Part shown: positions 46,140 through 59,100 of the stretch, piece after piece
How the letters are laid out: each line of letters opens with the position of its first letter
How positions within the stretch are numbered: position 1 is the first letter of the stretch
Origin: Eopsaltria australis
Lineage: Eukaryota; Chordata; Aves; Passeriformes; Petroicidae
Assembly (NCBI GenBank): GCA_034509425.1
Contig: JAVTVJ010000292.1
Span: 124,001 to 188,000, forward strand
Length of the DNA stretch: 64,000 bases
Direction: 5' to 3'
Program-made: the position numbers and the translations under genes
The notes under the pieces: generated by a model
Databases searched by the model: none
Seen by the model: only the letters and a program-made list of their open reading frames with translations
Told to the model about the DNA's origin: nothing

Positions 46140-47065
46140 CTGGGGGGAGCAGCTGAATGTTAATAACCTGAATAGGAATAAATACAAATCAATAATCTCA
46201 ATATAAATACCTTGAAAATAAATTATCTGAATGGAAATAAACTAAATATAAGTACAAGTAGTATAAATAATCTGAATTAAATAATCACTATAAGTAAGAT
46301 TAATAGAAATAAAGGAATAAAATAAAATAAAAATAAATGACCTGAAATTATCTGAATATAAAAAATATAAATAATCTGTTTGGAAATAATCTATTGGAAA
46401 GAATCTGAATGAAATAATTTAAATAGAAATATAATGAAACTAAATAAACTGAAATAGTCTGAGTAGAAATTAACTGAAAATAAGCTATCTTAATATAAGT
46501 AGATGAATAAGAATAATCTGACTGGATAAAATGGGAACTAAATAGTACAAATACAAATAAAATGAAATAAAATAATCAGAATAGAAATAAAATGCATGTA
46601 AATTATTGGAATATAAATATCTGCTTTGAAATGTCCTTAATTAAATAACCTGAATAGAAAGAAAATAAAACTAAATAATCTGAAATAATCTAAGTAGAAA
46701 TAAACTGAGAATAAACAAACTGCATATAAATAAGAGAAACATAATGAATCTCATTGGAAATCATCTGAATTAAATTATGTGCTCAGAAATAAAATTAAAT
46801 AATCTGAATAGAAATAAACTGAAAATAAATCATCTGAATATAAACAGTCTACCTAAAAGTACTCTGAATAATCTGAAATAATCTGAATAGAGGAAAATTG
46901 AAAATAAATCATCTAGATATGAAATATAAATTATCTGATTAAAATAATTCGTATATAAATAGTCTGTATATACAAAAATAAAAATAATGTGAATAAAAAG
47001 TAAGGGAAATAGAAATTCTCTGAACATAAATAATAAGAATGTGAATAACCAGCATTAAACAATCC
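46140..47065. repeat. AT-rich tandem array (AATAATCTGAATAGAAATAAA family)
   Basis: About 0.9 kb built from short A-rich words: ATCTGAATA, GAAATAAACTGAAAATAAA, TATAAATAATCTG. It has strong strand asymmetry (A-rich on plus) and many AATAAA hexamers on the plus strand. It starts about 60 bp after the NR2E3 polyadenylation signal. No gene is present. Confidence 0.85.
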
Positions 47066-47267
47066 AAAGGGAAGTGACCTGGACCCCTGGCTCCCCATCC
47101 CAGCTCCTCCATCCACACGGGCTCGGGAGGTTGAGCTGCTCCGTCTGCACGGGGATCAGGAAAATCCACAACTTCATAACCCCACGGAACAAACAGAACA
47201 AGCCCCAGATCCCTGGCAGGAACAGCTGGGTGCCACTGGGAATCCTTGGCCTTTGTAGAATGACACG

Positions 47268-47273
47268 TTTATT
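47268..47273 (-). promoter_or_regulatory. Candidate distal polyadenylation signal of MYO9A
   Basis: AATAAA on the minus strand in a non-repetitive block (47070-47570), 2.9 kb past the MYO9A stop. If used, the 3' UTR would include the AT-rich array at 47.58-48.54 kb. This is inference from position only. Confidence 0.4.
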
Positions 47274-47579
47274 TGTCCGTTTCTGTCGGTTTGTACACGG
47301 TTCTGAGCGCGGACGACGCGGGATAATATATCCTCTGACATACAGACTCTGTTTAGTTTACAAGCAGCGACTTTATAAATTACTTAGAAAACTTTCCATG
47401 AAAAATAACAATAATTCCCCTTGCAGCCCTCCAGTAGTCAGTACATTCAGCCCTCTGGAAAACTCTGGGACCCCAAATCCTGCCAGGGAAGGGCTGGGAA
47501 GGAGCGGGGGAGATGCCGGGGGAAGGTGACTCTGGAACACCCCATTATCCCTCCAGTCCTGCTCAGCTCCTGCCAGAGC

Positions 47580-47586
47580 TGGATTT

Positions 47587-47619
<33 letters not shown>

Positions 47620-48545
47620 TTATGTATATATTTCTTTTATATATGTTTTTCTTTATACATATAACCACAAATACATTATATATATATAAAGAAACATATT
47701 TTCTATATATTCTATATATATTCCGTACATTTATCTGTCTCAAGAAGTCTATTTTCTTTATATATTTTCCCTACATTCCATACATTTTTATATATATGAG
47801 GAAATAGAGAAAATATATTTCTTTATATATACTATATATTTCCTTTATATATTTCTTTACAGAGAAATACACCCTTTACATAAAGAAATATATAAATGTA
47901 TGTGAAGAAACATATATAAACATACATATTAAACATATATTAAATATATGTTTAAATCATATAACATTAAATATGTTTCTACATAGAGAAGAAATACATT
48001 AAAATATATATAAAGTAATAAATATTCTTTATATATAGTACATATTTCCTCTACATATATACTTCCTTATATATAGAAATATGTAAAAGGTATACATAAG
48101 GAAATATATAATTAATTTCCTTTATATACTTCTTTATATATAAATATATAAGCAGATATACATAAAGAAATATGTATTCTTTATATATAGAATATTTTAT
48201 ATATTTATATATGAATATGTACTATATATAAGAAATAGAAAATACATAAATGTATTTAGTCTTTATATTCTTTTACGTATTTTTTAATTATACAGAGAAC
48301 ATTCTTTTGTGTGTATATTTTCTTTATATATAGAATATATATATTATTATATATGTTCTTTATATATATAAATAGCACTTAAATATATTTTCCTTATATA
48401 GAGATTAAATATATATAAGGAAAATAAATAGATTCCAAAAGAAATTAGATACATATACATATATATACATATATATATAAACACACACACATATATGTAT
48501 ACATATGTATTTATATGTATATATATATATATATATATTTGCCCT
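47580..48545. repeat. TA-rich low-complexity array with inverted words
   Basis: It begins with a (TA)n run near 47588. It then alternates ATATATTTCTTTATATAT with its inverse AAAGAAATATAT, and ends with (CA)/(TA) runs near 48480-48535. The inverted words could fold into hairpins. No coding sequence is present. Confidence 0.85.
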
Positions 48546-49437
48546 AGCCAGATCTGACGTCCCTGCTCTCACCCCACAGGGATGAGAAACCTGAGGATGA
48601 GGTTGGAGCCTTCACAAGTCCCCAGGATCTCCTTCCCCCGGGGCCATTTTAAGGGCAATTCTGGGGTTTTTAGTTCAAGAGGCTCAAAAGGTTGGTTTGG
48701 CACCAAGAACTCGGATGCTCCCGGCAATCCCAGCTCCCAGATGATCTGGGGTGGCTCCCCAGGAGTTTCCACTGTTGTGGTCACCAAACGCCTTCTCAGT
48801 GCACCCGGGTCGGTCCCAAAGCCCTGTTTTCCCCTCTGGGGGTGGGAAAAATCCCATCTTCCCCCATGGATGGGGGTGACTGACTTGGTCTTGCTCCACC
48901 CCCTGGATGCAGCGCCGAGGCCAATGCTGTTCCCACTCTCCCTGCGGCATCCGTCACTTCCCCCATTGGAAAAAAACTACAGATAACATGAAAAAAAAGT
49001 CAAATTTCAAATATCAAATAAAAAATAACTCCAATAAATAAACCTTCCCTGGAATGGGCAGGGGGAGAGGGGACTAAGGAGCAGCTCAGCCAAACCCAGG
49101 CATGCCAGGAAAAAAAATACTCAGAAAAACTCAATTTTTTGCTATTTTCCCTATTTTTGATGGCATTTTGGGAAAGGACGAGCCCCAGCCCAGCCCACCT
49201 GGGAAGACAGATCCAGCCTTTATAAATCTAATTAGCATCCTGGGGCTCCTAATTTTGCCTTTTCAGAGCTTTTCTGGTACCCGGAGCTTCTCCAGGTGCC
49301 ACCGAGGATGATGACGAGACGACTGGGGAGGGATTACGAGCTGAGTCATTAACTAGCATTGTTAATTAGTCCTATGATGGGTTATGATGGGCTAATTACA
49401 CCTCCAGGGATTTCTTGATGAAAATAAAACCCCATGT

Positions 49438-49443
49438 TTTATT
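49438..49443 (-). promoter_or_regulatory. MYO9A proximal polyadenylation signal
   Basis: AATAAA on the minus strand, 755 nt past the MYO9A stop codon. Confidence 0.6.
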
Positions 49444-49517
49444 GAGTGATGGCCAGTGACACCAGTGGTGACACCAAGGATGGCTCAGCCAATCGCTCCC
49501 CTCCTCTCCAACCCAAA

Positions 49518-49690
49518 AATAATAATAACAATAATAATAATAAAAAAAAAAAAAAGAAAAAAAATTCTGTCTGGGGAAAAATATATAAAAAAAATAAAAA
49601 ATATATATTTACACAAAACTCCAGGAACCGGCATATAAACAAATTTTGCTTCAAGTAGTCCTCGATTATTATTAATTATTATTATTTTTT
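49518..49690. repeat. (AAT)n and (ATT)n microsatellites in inverted orientation
   Basis: An AATAATAATAACAATAATAATAA run at about 49518 is followed, after an A-rich stretch, by ATTATTATTAATTATTATTATT at about 49664. The two runs are complementary and would pair in a transcript of either strand. Confidence 0.8.
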
Positions 49691-50197
49691 AATACTGATG
49701 GTCTCCAAAAAAAAAAAAAAAAAGAGGAAAGGTGGTTAGGTGTCACTAAAAAATAAAAAACCAAAGGGAAAAGGTGATTTTTGGCAGGTTTTAACACTTT
49801 TCCATGCACTCAGCGTTGGTGTGGATGAGGTGGTTAAAGCGCGTAGGGCTTGGCTGCAGTGGAGCCGGCTCGGGATGCTCCCGTGGGATTTTTGGGCTTG
49901 GTTTGCTCCTACCAACAGGCGATGGCGATTCGGCACAAGGATTTGGTGGCGGATGCTCTGAGATGTGGGATGCTCCGAGGGGAAGGGCCAGGAGCCGGCC
50001 ACTGCCTCCCATCCTGGTCCACCCCCCAGCCACCCGAAGGTCTCACCCCCCCACAAACCATTAAGGCCACCATTAAAACCGTCCCCTCCCGGCCTTTTTA
50101 ATTAAGAATTCATCTCCTGGCGTTAACAAGGAAGCCATCAGAGCACTGCCAATGGGGAGGATGCCCCGGCACGGACGCGGCCCCGGGGTGGAGAATC

Positions 50198-53100
50198 TCA
50201 GACCATGAACTCATTGCTCCCCAGGAGGACAAGGGGTTGGGCGGCGGTGCAATCGGTCTCGGGGTTCCTCTTGTGTCCCCCTCCAGGCCCCCCATCTGGG
50301 GGCTCTTTGGTTTTTGGGGGGGAAGTTTTCACACTCTTCAGTTTTTGTTTGCCTTTCTCCGGGTTGAAGGTCCCACGTGTGGTGAACTGTGGCCGGTCCT
50401 CGGGATAACGGAGAGGTCCTGCCAGGCCCTCAGGGCTCCCCCGGGTTTCGGGGGCCTCGCTGTGTCCCCCTGCTCGGTAGAAAGGAGATTTGGAGTACAT
50501 CTGGAAGCGCTTCCGGGGCAGGTGGGGCAAGCAGGAGGTGGATGATTGGGAGGAGGAGGAGGAGGAGGAGATGGGGGTGTCGGTCGGCTCTGCCGGGTCC
50601 AGTCGCATCCTGGGGTGCCGTCGCAGCCGGCTTGGCCCCTCAGCCTTGGCGGGGCGAAGGGAGGTAAGTGCTACATTTCTCTCTGCAGGGGCAGAAGGAC
50701 CATGGATGGTCAAGACCTGGACACCACCCAGTATCCAACCACCCAGTTCCCTGGAGGTGCCACTGAAGCCAGGACAACATTCCCAGCATCTCGGTGGGGG
50801 CCGCATCAGCCCAGATGATGCGGTAGCGCTGGAATAATGTTCACCTCCCCATCAATCCTGGCTGCTCCCACCCATCCCTCCAGAGCTACGTGCTTGAACC
50901 CTTAACCCCTCTCTCTGTACACATTTCAACTTGTTGACTTTAAATAAACTTGAAAATGCCAAATAGCCCTTCCCAAAGTGATAGAAAAACATGGTGGAAG
51001 GTATCCCTGCCCATGACCTTTGAAGGTCCCTTCCAATCCAAATCACTCCATCATAAACCCAAGAACACCTGGATTTACCCGAGCGATCGGAGATGGCTCC
51101 TTCGGAGTCAAAGTTCAAATTTTCAGAGCTGTCAGCGGTGCCAATGGAGGCTTCAGACTCAAGGGTTTCATCGTCGGAGGCGCGGGGCTCCAGTGTCAGC
51201 ATCTCGAATGTCAGCTCCTCCCTGCAAAGCCAACCCAGCCCCATTGACCCAGCGGGACCAAAAAGGTGGAGAGAAGAAAGGGATGCACATGCACCGAGAG
51301 ACCATGGAGGGATGGAGCCCTCCAGTTATCAACCACATGACATCAAGCAACATCCAGAGACTGGGGACATGGCTTGAACCCTCCACCAGACTCACTTTTC
51401 CTTCTGCAGGCTCTCGATCTGCTCAGTCAGCACCTTCTCCTCCTGCTGCATGGCCACCTGCTGCTGCTCTGTCACCTCCATCTCCATGGCCTCCTCGCTG
51501 CTCATGGTCTCATCAGGGACATCCGTCACTGAGGGCAAGCGCCCGGTGACAGGGGACACGGGGCTGGGGTAGGCGCCGCGCCGCACGCGTCCTTTGCCCT
51601 GAAGAGAGACAATGGTGTCACCACCACCAGCCGAGGCGATGTGGCAAACACTCAGTTGCCAACCACACTGCTCTCCCAAGGAGTGAAGAAGAAGGCCCCA
51701 GACATCGGTCCTCAGTGTGCTGCTGCCGGATGCACCTTGGACCCTCCAAAACCTCAGGCTGGGAGAAGTACCAGAAGAACTCAACACATTGGAGGGGCTG
51801 GGGATGGAGGTGGTGAGGAAGGCAGTGGTGAGGATGATGCTGACAGACCAAGTGCAACTTGGACTCTAAGCAAGCCCAGCTGGCAGCAGGATGGATTCCC
51901 ACAAAGCCCAAAGCCTGTGCGATGGGAAGCTTGATTGTGGCTTCGGGTGGGAGCATCACCAAAGCTTTGATTTCAGGGCACCTGGCTCCCGTTTTATCCT
52001 TGGATCAAGTCTCATAGCCTTCCCTCATGCACCCTTGGTATTTCCTGAGCATCACAAGGGTCTCAGTGACCCCCTCAGCAAACAGGAACTCCCACCTAAT
52101 CATGTTGTCCATGCCCTGCCATGTCTCACATACAGGAGATCCAGAAACCATTGTAAGACAATCAGTGTGGACTTTTGTGCCCGAAGTTGAACTTGCTCTG
52201 ATTTAATGCAGCTCTGAAGAATTACCTCATTTTTTAAATACTGAAACTGAAAATGAAAAAGGATGCAAACAGTGGTGGTACAGATGGAGAGATACATTTG
52301 CAGCTGTTTTAATCTTCTGAGGACCAGCTCTATAGATCTGCTTCACAAAGCAGAAAAAAAAGAAGGACTCTTGAAGATGAGGGACATAGCAGAGATTAAA
52401 CAGCTTTTATCCTGACCATTATCATGACCAGACATCTGATCTACATTCCAGATCCTGACATGACCAAGACTAGGAGACATCAATCACTTGCTGCCCCCAT
52501 CTGACCACCATCACCCAGGAAGAAACGGTGTCTCCTTGGGGTTGAAGAGCTCAATTTTGCTCTCCCTGTTTAACCCCTGCACCTGTAGCATCCCTGAGTC
52601 TTCCTGATAATCCATGTGCCCCGAGCAGGTTTTCAGGATAAAGGATCCTCCCTTTTTCCCTTTAAAAGCCAGATTTCCTCCCTTTTAGCCCTTTCATCTT
52701 TTAATGCCACATCTCAGAGATCTTTCTTTGTCAGCAAAGCCTTTCCTGCACCCTTCTGTTCTTCTGGTGACACTTTTCATGTGGGCTCCTGAGCCTTCTG
52801 AGCATTCTGAGCATTCCCAAAATCCTGCAGGTGCTATTCTTGCCTGTCACAATCTCACAGAACTCAAACTCAAGCTGGGATGGAGTTGGGGAATACAGGG
52901 CTTGCCGGACTCCTCATCATTGAAACCTGGGTGTCCTGACCTTGTGTTCAGGGTGGTGGTGCTCCTCCTCCAAGAAGGTGGAGGAGACCTTTGGATGCCT
53001 TGTGGTCTCCAAGGCATCCAAGCTGAGGGTTTTATCCACCATCTTCAGAAACAGCAGAGCTGTGAAAGCAACTTGATGCTGAAATGCATCCTGAGCGAGG

Positions 53101-56100
53101 AGAAATTGAGGTGGGAAGGGACGGGATGAGTCAAGCAAAGTAAAAAGGGGGAAGCACAGGATGGAAAAAGAAAATACAGTAGAAAATTAAAGTAAGTGGG
53201 AAGGGAAAAGGGGTGGGAAGCGTATTTCTGAGGAGCTGCGTGCAGGGATGGCCGAGTGCCAGCCCCAAACTCCTGTGCCCAGGGGACCTGCTGGAGGAAC
53301 AGCCACTCCGAGGAGCAGCGGGACCGGACAGGTCACGGACAATGGCCGGTGGGACAGAGCTGGAATGAGCGACGGTGACACACAACGAGGGACGCGGCAG
53401 CTGCCGCTGATACATACCGGGATTGAGCTGCGGGTTATGCTCATAAATCTAACTGCAATTAGTACGGGCTTCTGGATTAGAGAGGAGATGAAAAGGAAAG
53501 CAGAAGGTTAGAGTGCACATGCCGTCGCCCCTCCAAAAACCCGCTTTGCTCAGTTTGAGGTGTTTTCGGTTAACTGAGATGAGTGGGGCAGCTCTGCAGC
53601 ACCAGCTCCACAGTCTCTTGGGCAGCCCCTGCTTGGATTTCATCCCCAAAAAGCAGAAGCAACATGTCCCTGAGGAACACAGGGGGCAGGTCCAAGCAGA
53701 GGGGCTGCTTGGCTCCTCAGCCCAAGCCTGTGCTGATGGTGCTGTGCCAGGTCTGGCCCTCTCCTGCAGCCCAACAAGCCAAGCACAGGTGCATCCACAG
53801 CCTGCCAGCCCCCCGCAAGCGTGGAAGCTCAATGAGATGGGTTTGAGGCTCCCAAAAAGGCAGTGCAGGAGCAGGGACAGCCTTTGGGGAACTCATTTTG
53901 GGTTCAGATAATGTGACTGAGCACGAAAAACAATGGTCCAGGTCACCCACGGGGTGATGTTGAGCTGGTCACTAAAACGCTTGACTCTACTCAGGACCAA
54001 AAATGCTCAAATGAAGGTGGAAATGCTGATCAGAAATATTGAGCAGGAGAGACAATGTTTCCATGGACTGTTCCCACCTCCTCGTGCTTTGGTATGACTC
54101 CCTGCAAAGGTGAGGAGCCACCATAGGGCTGAGGATCCCTGTCCTGGTGGAGATGGTGTGGGAGTTTGCAAGGGGTTTGGGAGGCTGGGATAAGCAGGAG
54201 AAGATAAGGCAGGGTGGCTTCAGGGGCAAGGAGAAGTCAGGAGGGGACAGAGCGGGCTTTGGCATCTCACCATAGATCTGCGGATCAAGGAGAGGCGGCT
54301 CTTGGCTTTGTTCTCTGCAAACTCCAGGCTGTTGATGTCCTTGAGACGAGCCTTGTACTTGTTCATCTGCTCGATGACAATTAATTCCACGCAACTAAGG
54401 GAGAAAAAACCCAAAAGAAGACAAAATGGGAGGAGGAAGCCATTGGATCTGAGCTGCTCTGTCTTGTCTTGGCTTGTCCTTCAACAGGATTTCCTGGTAG
54501 CTTCTCCCTTACTTCCAGCACATCCTCTAATTTTATTACAAGTGATGCTTGAAGAGGCTATCTAGAACAGAGGCTGGACAGAGCTACAAGAATAAAGTAG
54601 GTATTTATTGAATGGCCTTCACAGGGTACACCTTGGGCAGTGCAAGGGTCTCGCAGAGACTCCACCCAAGATGGACAACTGACACGGGTTTTTCAGACAG
54701 ATATAAATTTGGTCTATTTGCATATCAGAAGCTGCTAATTGTCCAATTACAGCTTCAGGTAGTGGAGTCCCATTCTCCAGTTTGCCCTCTCTCTGCTTCA
54801 CTGTTGTCCACGGTTGTTTACATTTTTCGGGGCCTGAAAAAACAAGGTGTCCTTGGATTTCGGGCCTAGAGAGAAATTGTTATGTCTGAATAAAACAGTA
54901 GAACAGGAGTTGACAGGCTATGGAGTTTTAGAGTTATACCCTAAAGCAGTACTGATGTGGAAAATATAAAACCTAAAACTTGTAAGGCATCATAGGAAAG
55001 GATTGTTTTGAAGATCTGCCCTGATGGAAGAGCACAGAGGAGAAAGCTTCAGCTGGAAGCCAGAGGGTGGTGAGAATTCTCCTAAAAAGAATGATCATGG
55101 GCTAGAGATGGACTGAGTAACAGCCTAGAGAAACTAAAGGTCAGCAAGGATCCCACCAGAGAAATTTAGCCCCCTTGGAAGAGGGAGCAATGGAATACAA
55201 ATCTGGAGAAGGCAGGCGGATTCCAACTCACATGCAGTAACTCTGCAGCAGCTTGTGCAACTGAGCCAACTGTTTAGTGTTGTCAGGAGGGTGTTGGGGA
55301 AAAAAAGTCATTTCCTTGTAATAAAATGAGAGGATGTGCTGGACCTGAAGTGTGTGGGAGAAGCTACAATGAAATCCTGTTAAAGGACAGCTGGGTCTCC
55401 AAACATGTTCTGGTCTTCAAAAATTGTGATACTTACTGGAGGTAAAACCACCTCTTTCAGAAGCCCAGCCCTTCACTGGAGGGTTTTCATTATTGGAATT
55501 GACTCCAGTATCTATTTTAAAATCTATTTAATATGAGCCAAACTGAATCTTTTTCTCTGACAAACCTTTTCAATTATGGCAAACACCATACATTAATCTA
55601 CGTATGTTAATACTACTATTGCTGCAGCCCAAACAACTCACCTCCTTCAGTAAAAAAGCCAAAATCAAGTAAGAATCAAGATCTGCTTGCCAAAAATGAA
55701 CTACATTAACAATAAAACCACGTCAGCACAAGCTCCACCTTTTCCTGCCAGGCAGGAACAGAAGTTTATCCACTCTTGTGAATCCTCCATCACTTAAAAA
55801 TCCTCATTTAACAACTTCTTGGGGATTGAGAGAATTTGAAATATCTTCATGCAGATGCATTTATCTGCATTTAGATGCATAAATTACTATGTGTTTATCA
55901 CTTCATGCCAAAGCTCTCAATTTTTGAGCCATTTGACCATCCTAGGGGTTACCAAGACGTGAATGGTGATGTGGTGCTGGAGCTGGCTCACCCTGCCCCA
56001 GGCTCTTACGTGGTGGTTTTGCTGATGTCCTGAACGCTCTGCAGTGGGTCTGTCGTGTCGGGGCAACGCAGGATGCAGGGAGCAAACACAATGGCCAAGG

Positions 56101-59100
56101 CGTTGGCTGACATGCGGTTGGTCTCTTCTTGGAGGGCAATCCTGAAAAAACAGGGATTAAGAGAGAAGCCAGAGGTGGAGGCACCTCCACTGCACGTCTT
56201 GCACATGGTCATGTATGAAGAGGGGAGATGATATTTCTATGGTGCAATCTTGCTTTGAGGGAGAAAGACAAACCTCAAGACATCTCACATATTCCCAAGG
56301 CAACAACCAGTCCTTTCCACCCAAAAACATGTCCCTGCAGTGGTGAGAGGCTCCACAGAGCTGTAGGAACCACAGGTGACCAGAGCACTGCAGAGGTCCC
56401 TCATCAACACAACATCCCTTGGAGAAACAGCTCTGTGGCCACCTCCTGCGAGACACAGTGGATCCAAAAACCTCAGCTATTCCAGTGGGAAGGATGCCTG
56501 ACCATCCTGCCTGTGCCTAAAGCTGCCCAGGCCCAGCATACCTGACCAGGTGGAAGATGAGGCGCTCCAGGGTGCTGAGGTGGGTGCGGGAGAGCTGATC
56601 AATGACTGAGTACACCCCACGCACTGTCTCCTTCCTCTCCTGGAGGCCTGTGGAGAAACCACCAGTGTTTAGGGGCAGCTTCTACTTCTGCCTCCTCTTT
56701 AAAATGGTACTTTTTAACACTTAGTTTTACTGCTTAAATGACTGAACTTTGGGGCTGAAATAAGCTGAACCATGATGCAAAAGCCACCAAATTGAGACCA
56801 AATTGCCCAAAGTTTTGCATAAAAAACCCTTTATAGCCAAGAAATCAGACTTTGAAACCAGGTAGATAAAATTTGGCAAAACCAGCTGGTTCAGGCCCGG
56901 AGAGTGAATCAAAAGTTTGGCACTAGAAGTGGCCACCTTTCCTTCTACCAAGGGAATGGGATAGTGAGGGAAGCTTCTCACCCATCACCCGCAGGAACTC
57001 CTCGTAGAGCTCAAAGGTCATGAGGGGATTGGGCAGATCTCGGAGCCACTGCTTGAACACGCTGGCAATGACGTGGATGTTGTAGTCGTCCAAATTCACG
57101 TTATCGATGTCTGCATTTGGCACCAGATGAAGCAAAGAAGGAAAAGAACAAGAGACAGTGATCAATACGAAGCCCAAGGCTGGACAAGGTGACCTTTAAA
57201 GGTCCCTTCCAACCCAAACTGTTCTATGATGAAGTATTCTGAAATAAAAAATGTTTACGTGCCTTTAATGGCTACAAATCCAGCACCTGATTTCAGCTCC
57301 ACATGGTAAAATTAGAGACAAAGAAATTTTCCAGGGCAAATAACTTCAGGTGGGACCAGGCTTTCTTTTCTCACTGATTGCTAGGGTGTAAGAAAGGCAG
57401 CATTTTCCCTCACTTAGAATGACTTTTTTCATGGATTACTCCCAAAACCCCCATGAGTTGGTGACCTGAGTAATGGCTGCTAATGTGAAATCATCCCTTG
57501 CACAGCCCGGAGTCAGGAATGCTGAAGCATTCCACCTTCCTCCCATCCAACTTTGCTGCTGTGGAGATTTTCCTCCCCATGTAGGATCTTTTCCACGCCC
57601 CACCCCTTACCTGTATCAAGGCCTTGTCGCAGCTCCTTGATCTTGTTGGTGGATCCTGATTTCCTGTAGATGCCCTCCGTGTAGAGCCCGTGCATTTCGA
57701 TGTAGTTGATGAGCTTCTCCACCAGCAGCGGCACCGCGCGCTCCTCGCTGGTCAGCCGGGACAGCTCCACGCCGAACTGCCGCGGTGACAGCTCGGGGTC
57801 GTGCTGCACAGGAAAAGGGGAAAAAGGGATTAAAACCCTTCTGGGATGCAGTGCTGGTGCAGCTTTGGATCCGATTATTCAGAGTGATCCAGGAGATGTG
57901 TGAGTCTAACGAAGGAGGACAGGACAGGACACAGGTCTTGCAATGCTAACCCGGCCTCTGGACATGCACCTGAAGGCAAAAATGTTTGGATTTTCTTTCT
58001 TTAATCACTCCAGTGTAGTTAAATTCCCAGCCTGGCAGAGCCAATGCAGCTGGGCATGGTCCTCCTCCACCTCCTGCCCCTCTGGCACCATCTCCAGGGA
58101 TGATTTCACCCCCAAAGATGCATGAAGCAGAAAAGGCAAATCTTCATCTTGGGTGTTTAGATCAACTGGAAGCACTGACAGTTACAAACTATCAGAGAAC
58201 AAACAAGAAGCCAAAAAAAGTACATGAAAAGAACCCTTTACACCTGTCAGGAAAGGCCCTTTTGCCAGCTGCAAATGCTCACTGGCGAGTTGGTATCTGG
58301 CAAATTCAAATGTGAAGAAAGTCCACCTGAACAGGAGATTCTGGATGGGAAAAGTCAAAAGATCCAATAAAATATTGACACAAATTCTCAGCCCTAGCCA
58401 AAGAAAGGTGAGATGCAACTCTGCCTTCAGCAAGGCAGTGGCTCCCCTTACAATCACTCCCGCATTTTTCCTTTTCCCACTCAATGTCATCCTTACACTG
58501 ATCCTGCAAACCTTAGGAGCAGATGTGTGGAAGGTCCTCATGCTGTTTCTTTCTCATGACTGATGGTTTGTAGCTCCATGTCACTGAGAACAACCCTAAA
58601 AACATTAATTCACCAAGCACAGAGAAACTGGAGTCTCCCTAGAGAACTTCTAACTGCCCAAGTGCAAAGCTACCCATGAAGACACAGTGAACACAGTTCC
58701 TTGGGTGCAGCACAAGAACTTCCCTGTGCAGAGAAATCACAACAAAGAAGGCAGCTCCAAGAACATTGGAAAAAATTCATCAGAGATGTCAATGAACTTC
58801 CCAGATTTTAGAGCACAAATGCTTACGAGGTGTTCCCAGTTCTTGCAGAAATAGTGCCAGAAAGGGAAAGAGTGCAGCAAAAATTCTATATATATATTCA
58901 GATTATTCCTTGGGAAAAATGGTCTCATGCAGCTTTCTGGGGGCTGTGTACTATGGAGGTTCTCCCTGAGAAGCCTCCCAGGGAGCTGATATGACTTTCC
59001 ACTCATTATTATCCTGATTTTATTTCCCTCTTTTGGGCACAGAATAAGCTATTTAAAAAAACCCCACCAAATCTTGATGATTCACTCTTAGCTGGGATAC

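Larger units (their letters stand above)
48546..50197 (-). other. MYO9A 3' UTR and downstream region
   Basis: This is the interval downstream of the MYO9A stop codon at 50198. It has TAATTA/CTAATTAG words near 49228 and 49362-49397 and a paired AAT/ATT microsatellite at 49518-49690. The proximal end is probably set by AATAAA at 49438. Nothing else is recognised. Confidence 0.5.

Noticed and set aside
53248..53511. Plus-strand open frame at this position
   Set aside because: It is the complement of the MYO9A exon 53418..53471, which has clean splice sites and a family match.
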